Shown: positions 7,810 to 13,991 of the stretch, one piece after another | Position numbering within the stretch: position 1 is the stretch's first letter | How the letters are laid out: each line of letters begins with the position of its first letter | Assembly: GCA_900315665.1 (NCBI GenBank) | Contig: OMZX01000006.1 | Location: 1-35,337, forward strand | Source of the DNA: an uncultured Eubacteriales bacterium | GTDB taxonomy: Bacteria; Bacillota; Clostridia; Lachnospirales; Lachnospiraceae | Length of the DNA: 35,337 nucleotides | Direction of reading: 5' to 3' | The notes under the pieces: generated by a model | The model's database searches: none | What the model was told of the DNA's origin: nothing | What the model saw: the letters and a program-made list of their open reading frames with translations, nothing else | Made by a program: the position numbers and the translations under genes

Positions 7810-9569
7810 ATGATAGGAGCAATTATCGGAGATATGGTCGGCGCACCGTTTGAGTTTGATACGATCAAGACGAAGGATTTTCCGTTTGTGAATAAGCGTA
7901 CCGGTTTTACGGATGATACTGTTATGACGATCGCAGTGGCAGAGGCATTGATGAAGCTGGATGTGGATGCTTCCGTGGATGAAATTCATGAGGAAGTGAC
8001 TTTATCCATGCTGAAATGGGGCAGCCGGTATCCTTATGCGGGCTATGGGACGATGTTCAGCAACTGGCTTGATTCTGATGATCCGAAGCCGTACGAAAGC
8101 TATGGCAATGGCAGTGCAATGCGGATTTCTTCTGTCGGCTGGCTGTATCCGACGCTTGACAGAGTTCGCGAGGTTGCGAGGGCGGCCACAGAGGTCACAC
8201 ATAATCACCCGGAGGGGATCAAGGGAGCAGTGGCGACGGCAAGTGCCGTGTATCTAGCGAGAGTCGGTGTGCCGAAGGAAGATATCCGGTCATATCTTGA
8301 AAAGGAATTTGGATACGATCTGTCCCGCACTATCGATGAGATCCGGCCGTCATATTATCACCGGGAAGACTGCCAGCGTTCCGTGCCGGAAGCATTGATC
8401 TGCTTCTTCGATGGGAGGATTATGAGGATGCGATCCGAAATGCAGTATCGCTTGGCGGTGATGCGGATACGCAGGCGTGTATCGCCGGTGCGGTGGCTGA
8501 GGCGTATTATGGCATTCCTGAAGAAATTCAAGGAATCGCTGATCGGTTGCCAGAGGATATGCTGGAGGTTGTTTCAGAATTTAAGAAGAGAACGGATGGG
8601 TTCCGATATATCGGGGAGAAATCGGCGGATTACAAGTGGAATAATCAAAGCCTCTATGCACCCATGCAGAAATATTCAGAGGCGCAGACGGACGAAAATC
8701 TGGTGCCGGTTCTTAATGCTCTGAAAGAACGGATGTATCAGGGCGGTCAGCTGCTTGTCCCTGTGGAAGAGGATCCTAATGATCCCGGATATTATCTTTT
8801 CAGAAGACTTAGTGATGTAGAGAAACCGGTCGCGTTCACCAGTCAGGCAGAATTTGAAAAGATCGGTGGAACAGAAATAAAGCCCATTGATATGGATTCG
8901 TTGTTTAAGATATTTGCAGAGGATCCCGAACTGCCTGGTATCAGACTGGATCCAAAAGGATCTGATGTAATCATTGACAGTGCGAGGTTACAGAATAATT
9001 TGGATGCAGAAGAGAAGATTCTCAATATTGAGCCGACCGAACAGGAATATGAAGATGATGATACAGTCACGTTTAGTAAAATGACTTTTCTTGATTATAA
9101 GGACTATGCTGATGGGAAAATAGCTACGATGGAAACGCCTGAAGAGTTAATACCGGTCAATGTCTACGCGGAAGAGAATTCAGATTACAGCCTGGAAAAT
9201 GGAGATGTATGCAATGTAGAAATCTTTGGTGAGAGTGAGGATTTCAAAGTCTACAATGATTTCGATGAACGGAACAATGCGGATGGAATGGCTCCTATCA
9301 GTATGATTCCAACCGGAACATTTTCTCCAAATGATGATCCGGATTTCAAAGAAAATCCGACAATATATTTTTCTGGGAAGGTGCTCGGGGTTGCCCGGCA
9401 TCCGGAGGCAACAGAGAATGAATATAACTGCGCGGCTCTGGTGCAGACGTATGATATGAGATTCACACTGCTTTTCAATTACGATGGCGAACTGGAGGAA
9501 GGAAATTATATCAGCGGCATGGCCTGGCTGTATGCGGATATTGTAAAGGATGCCGGTGGAGAAGCCTGA
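7810..9569 (+). pseudogene. ADP-ribosylglycohydrolase-SseB-like fusion, frameshifted
   Basis: Read through one frameshift, this encodes about 586 residues. Residues 1-270 are an ADP-ribosylglycohydrolase (DraG/ARH fold), which removes ADP-ribose from proteins or nucleic acids: GDMVGAPFEF, catalytic TDDT (34-37), NGSAMRIS, THNHPEGIKGA and, in the second frame, LGGDADTQACIAGAVAEAYYG. Residues about 298-408 resemble the SseB N-terminal domain (LLVPVEE, PVAFTSQAEF, IKPIDMDSLF). Residues about 418-586 are an unrecognised acidic beta-rich domain. The frame breaks in the G-run 8413-8415: GATGGGAGGAT would need one more G to give DGEDYEDAIRNAVSLGG. The loss is a mutation, a phase-variable tract or a sequencing error. 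GGAAAGGAG precedes ATG 7810, and operator copy 1 lies upstream. Confidence 0.85.
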
Positions 9570-9662
9570 GAAAGGATCGGATGCAGGACAAAAGATGGAG
9601 AAACTGAGATACTTTGATGGGGCCATTAGGCGAGGATTCGTTTGCTTAGGGAGATATAAGCG

Positions 9663-9971
9663 ATGTTAAAGGTTGAGGTTTATCTGCCAGAGGAAGCATT
9701 GGAAAAGGTGCGGGATGCGGTCAAGGACTACTGCGTTTCGCGAACCGGAAAGTATACGCACTGCATGTCCTGGTTTAAAATCCGGTCTATGTGGATGCCG
9801 ATAGGGGATGCAAATCCATATCTTGGCACAGTCGGAAAGGATGAGTTTGCTGACGAATATCTTCTGATGTTTAAGTGTCGGGAGGAAGATCTTGATGAAG
9901 TAATGCGGCGAATCAAAGAGAATCATCCGTATGAAGAAGCTGTCATTGATGTCACTAGACTGATGAATTAA
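9663..9971 (+). CDS. Stand-alone NIF3 PII-like domain protein
   Basis: This 102-residue protein matches the extra domain inserted in NIF3/YqfO proteins, a ferredoxin-like fold related to PII and CutA (COG3323 type). The family pattern is visible: VEVYLPEEALEKVRDAV, a central IGDANPYLGTVGK (usually 'G.nPfiGevG') and the end DLDEVMRRIKENHPYEEAVI, where 'HPYEE' is the signature. No metal-binding NIF3 core is present. It lies 93 bases after the ARH-SseB gene with AGGGAG before its ATG and probably belongs to that transcript. In other proteins such domains trimerise and may bind small ligands; its role here is unknown. Confidence 0.75.
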   Translation: MLKVEVYLPEEALEKVRDAVKDYCVSRTGKYTHCMSWFKIRSMWMPIGDANPYLGTVGKDEFADEYLLMFKCREEDLDEVMRRIKENHPYEEAVIDVTRLMN

Positions 9972-9973
9972 AT

Positions 9974-10027
9974 GTCAATCCGTAGTTGACCTTTTCGACT
10001 TCTGTTTCTGCTACGCTATATCCGTAG
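9974..10027 (+). promoter_or_regulatory. Two-box operator/promoter, copy 2 (macro stub-ARH operon)
   Basis: Box A is GTCAA-N7-TTGAC (9974-9990) and box B is the perfect CTACG-N7-CGTAG (10011-10027). The 21 bases between the core boxes match copies 1 and 3 exactly, although the intervening bases differ. TTGACC followed 17 bases later by TGCTAC is the likely promoter. The start codon lies 22 bases after core box B. Confidence 0.7.
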
Positions 10028-10047
10028 ACAGAACGGGAGGTAGAGCG

Positions 10048-10167
10048 ATGAGCGAAATGAAGGTTCGAAAGCTTGGGATTACGGATATTAAGGTGGATGC
10101 GATCGTCAATGCGGCAAATGAGGAGCTGGTGGAGCAGATCGGGAAGACAAAGGAGGCCGGGAAATGA
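10048..10167 (+). pseudogene. Macrodomain stub, 39 codons
   Basis: A strong ribosome binding site (GGGAGG) leads into a 39-residue product that begins like a macrodomain, with GITDIKVDAIVNAANEEL, where 'DAIVNAAN' is the ADP-ribose-binding start of that family. It then diverts to a short charged tail and a stop. A complete macrodomain has about 150-180 residues, so nearly all of the binding pocket is missing. Its TGA overlaps the ATG of the next gene (ATGA at 10164), so translating the stub should feed ribosomes into the second ARH gene. It is either deletion debris or a retained coupling leader. Confidence 0.75.
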
Positions 10168-11381
10168 TCGGAGCTGTTTTAGGGGATATGGCGGGGACAC
10201 CGCTCGAGGATGGAAGCTATAAGACGCGGGATGATGATCTTTTTCTTGAGGATTATTCGGACGTTTCGCTGGACTCTGTCATGGCTATGGCTGTCGCGGA
10301 AGCTCTGCTTAATACGAAGGTGCATGCTGCGTCCTGGGAGATCAGGAGTGCAGTATTCGGTAGGTGTGAGAAATGGTGGAAGGGTTATGCAGCTTCTGAG
10401 GATAAAGCTGTGTTTTTTACCTGGCTGATCGACGATGATACTGCTACGGAAAGGACTGGCTGTGTTAGCTGGGTGAGTGCTGTTGGCTGGCTGTTTTATG
10501 ATGTGAACAAGGTGCGGGAAGCGGCCTGGGCTGCAGCGGAAGCTCTGCACTTTAGTCCTGTGGAGGTGCGGGATGCAGAGGCTCTAGCGTGCGCGATTTA
10601 CTATGCAAGGATCGGGTATCCGGAAATGATGATCCAGCAGAAGCTGGCCATGGACTTTAGTGTCAGAGCGCCTAGATATGTGGAGCTTCTCAGGCTGAAG
10701 GATATCGGTAGTGCAGAGTATCAGCCGCTGATGGAGGCATTGGCATGTGTGTTTGCGGCGAAGGATTTCGAAGGAGCGCTTCGGAATGTGCTGCGACTTC
10801 ATGGAGATATCAGTCCGGTCATCACGATCGCAGGGGCCCTTGCAGAGGCTTATTTCGGGATTCCTGAGGGTCTGAAGGCACGAGGGCTACAGTTGGTGCC
10901 GGATGATCTTCTGAACGTTATCGGACGGTTTTCGGAGATTACAAAGGGCTTCCGATATGACGGGAAGAAGACGGCGGACATGCTGGCGGGGACCGGCATG
11001 ATCCGGCTTGCATGCTCATTTTTCAAGGAGCACTATGATGAGAAGGAGACATTTTACCGGCTGATGGGCGTGATCCGGGACCGGATGTACCAGAATGGGA
11101 TGCTTCTCGTGCCGTATGAAGGGGATATGACGAAGCAGGACTCGTTCAATCTGCTGACCATGGATCATGGTGAGGAGCATTGGCTCGCGTGCTTTACATC
11201 TGAAGAGGAGTGCGAGAAGGGGCCGAAGACTAGCGCGGTGACGATTGGGATTGATACGATCTTTGATATGATCCAGCACGAGGACGGGATCGCCGGCGTG
11301 ACGATCAATCCTTTCAGTGACAACATCAATGTGACGAAGGAAGGGGCCTGGAATATCCTGACGGAGAGAGTGACGGAATAA
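10164..11381 (+). CDS. ARH-SseB fusion, probable pseudoenzyme
   Basis: The 405-residue protein is a paralogue of the 7810 gene, with the same start (MIGAVLGDMAG), the same VREAA...AEAL spacing and the same tail of the ARH fold (IAGALAEAYFGIPE, ITKGFRYDGKK). An SseB-like domain follows (residues about 280-400: RMYQNGMLLVPYEG, ACFTSEEECE, IGIDTIFDMI). The catalytic signatures have changed: TDDT is SLDS (35-38), NGSAMR has become TGCVSW, the HNHPEGIKGA segment reads HFSPVEVRDA, and GGDADT is HGDISP. Loss of the metal-binding aspartates predicts no hydrolase activity, while the frame stays open over its whole length. It lacks the third domain of the first paralogue. AGGAGG precedes the ATG, which overlaps the macrodomain stub stop. 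Confidence 0.85.
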   Translation: MIGAVLGDMAGTPLEDGSYKTRDDDLFLEDYSDVSLDSVMAMAVAEALLNTKVHAASWEIRSAVFGRCEKWWKGYAASEDKAVFFTWLIDDDTATERTGCVSWVSAVGWLFYDVNKVREAAWAAAEALHFSPVEVRDAEALACAIYYARIGYPEMMIQQKLAMDFSVRAPRYVELLRLKDIGSAEYQPLMEALACVFAAKDFEGALRNVLRLHGDISPVITIAGALAEAYFGIPEGLKARGLQLVPDDLLNVIGRFSEITKGFRYDGKKTADMLAGTGMIRLACSFFKEHYDEKETFYRLMGVIRDRMYQNGMLLVPYEGDMTKQDSFNLLTMDHGEEHWLACFTSEEECEKGPKTSAVTIGIDTIFDMIQHEDGIAGVTINPFSDNINVTKEGAWNILTERVTE

Positions 11382-11401
11382 TCACCATCTTACGGTCAGA
11401 T

Positions 11402-11479
11402 CACTATAGTGTATAAGCTGTGCAGGCGCCGACTTTCCGTGGTATGATGAGTTTAGATTCATCACGGAGGGTCGGCGCT
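11402..11479 (+). promoter_or_regulatory. Palindromic promoter and RBS-sequestering hairpin, macrodomain gene
   Basis: CACTATAGTG at 11402-11411 is a perfect palindrome containing a possible -10 (TATAGT). Downstream, 11426-11441 pairs with 11463-11478 (14 of 16 positions), and TGATGA (11445-11450) can pair with TCATCA (11459-11464), forming one long hairpin. The right arm contains the ribosome binding site GGAGGG and ends one base before ATG 11480. If transcription starts before 11426, translation of the macrodomain gene would be blocked by this fold. If it starts after the TATGAT at 11443, the repeat is instead an operator. Confidence 0.6.
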
Positions 11480-12577
11480 ATGTCTTTTAAAATCGTACAG
11501 AATGATATCGTGAGGGTAAAGGCGGATGCTATCGTCAATACGGCGAATCCTTATCCTGTCATCGGGGATGGAACGGATGCGGATATCTATGAAGCGGCGG
11601 GATCGGAGAATCTGCTTCGGGAACGCGTGAAGATCGGGAATATCGCGCGTGGCGATGCGAAGGCGACGCCGGCGTTTAAGCTGCAGGCTAAGTATATCAT
11701 TCATACGGTCGGGCCGGTGTGGATCGATGGGAATAGCCACGAGGTGGAGACCTTGAAAAGCTGTTATGTCCGGTCGATGAAGCTGGCTGCGGAGCTCAAG
11801 TGTAAGAGCATTGCGTTTCCGTTGATTGCGACAGGACACTATGGATTTCCGAGGGATATTGCGCTGTCGACAGCTTTGGAATCCTTCAATTCGTTTCTTC
11901 TGGAATACCCGGATATGGAGATCACACTGGTCGTTTATGACCGGAAGTCGGTGGAGGTATCGAGCCGGATCTTCGGAGATCTGCAGTCGTTCATCGACCG
12001 GGAGTATTTTAATGACAAGCGGAACCGAGCGGGGAAGAAGCCCGATGGAATGGCAGGTGTTTCGAATTTCCGAGGCCGGAGATATATCGAGGAACAGAGG
12101 CACGCTGAGGATGAGAGGCTTACTCAAGAGCAGGGGCATGCTGAGGAAAAGAGAGTCGCCGAAGAGGAGAGACAGCGGGAGAGTGAAGCTGGGCTTGAGC
12201 CGTGGGACTACATCGGAGATGGCTCTGTTTCTGATTCCATCTCCTTCCAGAAAATGCTCCTTGAGAAAATAGATGAGGAGAAGCTGAGTGATCCGGATTT
12301 CTACCATGCCGCAGGGCTGTCACGGCAGGTTTTCTCGAAGATCCGGAGCAATGAGGATTATCAGCCTAGCAAGGAGACGGCGATTGCAAGTGCACTGGCA
12401 CTGAAGCTGCCCTTCGATGATGCGAAGGCGCTGCTGGAGACCGCCGGTTATGCGTTCTCCCGGTCGCAGAAGTTTGATGTAGTCATTGTATACTGCATCA
12501 AAAACAAGATTTTTAACCTGATGAAGATCAATATGATGCTGTTTGAGCAGGATCTGAAGATATTTAAGATCAGCTGA
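11480..12577 (+). CDS. Macrodomain protein with coil and HTH-like C-terminus
   Basis: The 365-residue protein has three parts. Residues 1-170 are a macrodomain, which binds or hydrolyses ADP-ribose derivatives: IVRVKADAIVNTANPYPV, GDGTDADIYEAAG, IGNIARGDAKATPAFKL, IIHTVGP and IAFPLIATGHYGFP. Residues about 190-240 are rich in Glu, Arg and Ala with a repeated RHAEDERL/GHAEEKRV pattern, probably a coiled coil. The last 100 residues (DPDFYHAAGLSRQVFSKIRS to KFDVVIVYCI) form the helical, HTH-like tail found in many Firmicute macrodomain proteins. ATG 11480 with GGAGGG is preferred over an in-frame GTG at 11420, because homology begins at MSFKIVQNDI. Its position after the ARH operon suggests a shared ADP-ribose task. 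Confidence 0.88.
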   Translation: MSFKIVQNDIVRVKADAIVNTANPYPVIGDGTDADIYEAAGSENLLRERVKIGNIARGDAKATPAFKLQAKYIIHTVGPVWIDGNSHEVETLKSCYVRSMKLAAELKCKSIAFPLIATGHYGFPRDIALSTALESFNSFLLEYPDMEITLVVYDRKSVEVSSRIFGDLQSFIDREYFNDKRNRAGKKPDGMAGVSNFRGRRYIEEQRHAEDERLTQEQGHAEEKRVAEEERQRESEAGLEPWDYIGDGSVSDSISFQKMLLEKIDEEKLSDPDFYHAAGLSRQVFSKIRSNEDYQPSKETAIASALALKLPFDDAKALLETAGYAFSRSQKFDVVIVYCIKNKIFNLMKINMMLFEQDLKIFKIS

Positions 12578-12589
12578 TGGTGTTTCATG

Positions 12590-12626
12590 GAGCGCTGGAC
12601 CAGACATTGTGTCCGGCGCTCTTTTT
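12590..12626 (+). terminator. Intrinsic terminator after macrodomain gene
   Basis: GAGCGCTGGAC pairs with GTCCGGCGCTC (11 pairs including one G-U) and is followed by five T. Confidence 0.85.
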
Positions 12627-12642
12627 CTGTTCAATCACAAAT

Positions 12643-12695
12643 GTCAATTCAGAATTGACCAAAAGAGGTGCTGGGTTTGCTATGCTTTTATCGTA
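12643..12695 (+). promoter_or_regulatory. Two-box operator/promoter, copy 3
   Basis: Box A is the perfect 17-bp palindrome GTCAATTC-A-GAATTGAC (12643-12659). Box B is TATG-N7-CGTA (12681-12695), again 21 bases later. TTGACC-N17-TGCTAT is the likely promoter. The segment from 12641 to about 12750 resembles the 5' region of the 7810 gene throughout, so it is a duplicated promoter. Confidence 0.72.
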
Positions 12696-12723
12696 AACAA
12701 AGGAAGATTTGAAGGAATACAGG

Positions 12724-12750
12724 ATGACAGGAGCAGAATCAGGGATATGA
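12724..12750 (+). pseudogene. Vestigial 8-codon start of a third ARH gene
   Basis: ATG 12724 opens MTGAESGI and stops at TGA 12748-12750. The DNA here (cagGATGACAGGAGC...GGGATATG) aligns with the start of the 7810 gene (cagGATGATAGGAGC...GGAGATATG), which encodes MIGAIIGDM. It is the decayed head of another ARH copy. The stop overlaps the ATG of the next gene, so it could act as a translational leader. Confidence 0.55.
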
Positions 12751-13253
12751 GTGTGAAATCCATAGGATATAAGCAAAACCGGCGATTTGAGAATGGACTT
12801 ACCATAGACGTCACTGGAATAACGTTGCAGTTATTTATTGCGGATTTTGTTCCCAGGGAATACTTGAATGAAGACAATGAATGGTGCGCGGTGAGCGTCA
12901 TAGCATCGATGGGAGACAGAGTGCTGTATTCTCAGGACAATGCTGAACTTCTCCAGGGTTCAGATGTCGAGAGGCTGTATCAGAATGCATCAGCATACCT
13001 GGGTGGAGATATGAAAGAGAAGACAGATCTCGATTTCATAGAGCCAGAGCTTCGATTGGTTTTTAATCCGGTCTTTGATGAAGGTGGTTCCTTGAATACA
13101 GAAAGCTTCGTTGAAATCAGGCTGTATTATGATTCATTAGAGGGGGAAGCCAGCGAGAATTTCCTTTCTTTGTGTCTGGAGAAAGAGCATGTGGTAAAGC
13201 TTCGGAATTATCTTGCATCTGTGATGAAGGGTAGACACGAAAATATTTTATAA
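12747..13253 (+). CDS. WapI-like immunity-family protein
   Basis: The 168-residue acidic protein contains a NEWCAVSVIASMGD segment, a DVERLYQNASAYLGGDM helix and DLDFIEPELRLVFNP, followed by VEIRLYYDSLEGEAS and a C-terminal helix with LRNYLASVMK. The 'FIEPEL' block and overall order resemble the WapI immunity-protein family, which protects cells from contact-dependent toxins. This is a pattern-level assignment and no toxin gene is nearby. The start is taken at ATG 12747, which overlaps the stop of the ARH vestige; the open frame extends upstream, but that part covers the operator. It is driven by operator copy 3, so it may share the regulation of the ARH genes. Confidence 0.5.
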   Translation: MSVKSIGYKQNRRFENGLTIDVTGITLQLFIADFVPREYLNEDNEWCAVSVIASMGDRVLYSQDNAELLQGSDVERLYQNASAYLGGDMKEKTDLDFIEPELRLVFNPVFDEGGSLNTESFVEIRLYYDSLEGEASENFLSLCLEKEHVVKLRNYLASVMKGRHENIL

Positions 13254-13263
13254 AAAGGTCTAG

Positions 13264-13294
13264 ATATGTGGTCACTGTGACCACATATTTTTTT
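13264..13294 (+). terminator. Palindromic terminator, left copy flanking AbiE cassette
   Basis: ATATGTGGTCAC-T-GTGACCACATAT is a 25-bp perfect palindrome followed by seven T. Its 17-bp core GTGGTCACTGTGACCAC recurs at 14918-14934 on the other side of the AbiE genes. It can terminate the upstream gene and may also be a repeat that brackets the cassette. Confidence 0.75.
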
Positions 13295-13299
13295 GAAAT

Positions 13300-13369
13300 T
13301 TAATTTTGATTCTGTAAATTCAATAATTTACAGAATCAAATTTAAAATTTGCTGAAATAATGATATACT
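13300..13369 (+). promoter_or_regulatory. AbiE operator and promoter
   Basis: A long inverted repeat has arms at 13300-13320 and 13325-13345 (TTTGATTCTGTAAATT core, one mismatch over 21 bp) around CAAT. Its right arm runs into the -35 region, 17 bases before an extended -10 (TGA-TATACT, hexamer at 13364-13369). AbiEi antitoxins repress their own promoter by binding inverted repeats, so this is the probable operator. Confidence 0.7.
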
Positions 13370-13406
13370 TTGGCTGTGACGAATTTATTTTAGGAGATAT
13401 TCATCC

Positions 13407-13991
13407 ATGAAACAAACAGTGCTTCCAAAGAATCAACAATTTCTAGACAGCGAATCTCTGCACAGGATAGGATTTTCCAATTATTTAATCAATAAAATGG
13501 TGGCTCAGAACATCCTTAAAAGACTTTCAAAAAGTATGTATGAAAACATGCAATATGAAGGAGATATATCTGATTATGCCTATCTGAATGTAATAGCACC
13601 TAAAGCAGTTGTGTGTCTTATGAGTGCAGCCAGATATTATAATCTGACAACATATCTTCCTGATACTATTGATATCGCCATAGAAAATTCTATGAAAATC
13701 AGTAGTCTCCCAGAATGGCCTTCTTTTCATGTTATGTATTTTTCAGATGAACGATTTAAGACTGGTATAACGACTGCTTCTGATGGATATGTGGAATTTC
13801 GTATCTATGATAAAGAAAAAACGGTAACAGACATTTTAAGCTATAGAAATAAAGTTGGAATCGAAGAGACAAAGGAAATACTGATAAACTTTCTTCATCA
13901 ACCGGATCGTAATATCAACCAGCTGCATCGATACGCATCGCTACTCGGAGTAGAGAAGATTTTAAGAAATTATCTAGAGGTATTGCTATGA
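13407..13991 (+). CDS. abiEi: AbiEi-type antitoxin
   Basis: The 194-residue protein matches AbiEi family antitoxins, bimodular proteins whose N-terminal winged-helix domain represses the operon and whose C-terminal domain is needed to block the toxin. The N-terminus (ESLHRIGFSNYLINKMVAQN) is the winged-helix part. The middle VICLM-like block (APKAVVCLMSAARYYNLTTY) and the VEFRIYDKEKTVTDILSYRNK segment are typical of the family. AbiE is a type IV toxin-antitoxin system also known for phage abortive infection. The gene overlaps the toxin gene by four bases (ATGA). Confidence 0.87.
   Translation: MKQTVLPKNQQFLDSESLHRIGFSNYLINKMVAQNILKRLSKSMYENMQYEGDISDYAYLNVIAPKAVVCLMSAARYYNLTTYLPDTIDIAIENSMKISSLPEWPSFHVMYFSDERFKTGITTASDGYVEFRIYDKEKTVTDILSYRNKVGIEETKEILINFLHQPDRNINQLHRYASLLGVEKILRNYLEVLL

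Noticed and set aside
8400-8430. Programmed -1 frameshift joining the two ARH-SseB frames
   Set aside because: No X-XXY-YYZ slippery heptamer, internal Shine-Dalgarno or downstream pseudoknot is evident. A lost G in a short G-run explains it more simply.
9595-9669. A 24-codon open frame (MEKLRYFDGAIRRGF...) ending across the NIF3-domain gene start
   Set aside because: It has only a poor ribosome binding site and no family resemblance. It could be a leader peptide, but nothing supports it beyond the overlap.
11420-11482. Upstream GTG start for the macrodomain protein
   Set aside because: The extra 20 residues are encoded by the hairpin and have no homology; ATG 11480 has a good GGAGGG site and begins at the family's usual start.
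12060-12190. Repeats in the macrodomain gene as a possible tandem DNA repeat
   Set aside because: The repetition is at protein level (Glu/Arg/Ala coil, RHAEDERL-like units) and the DNA copies are imperfect, so a coiled-coil linker explains it.
11462-12307. Minus-strand open frame of 281 codons under the macrodomain gene
   Set aside because: The plus-strand macrodomain motifs are unmistakable; the antisense frame has low-complexity Arg/Ile-rich content and no ribosome binding site.
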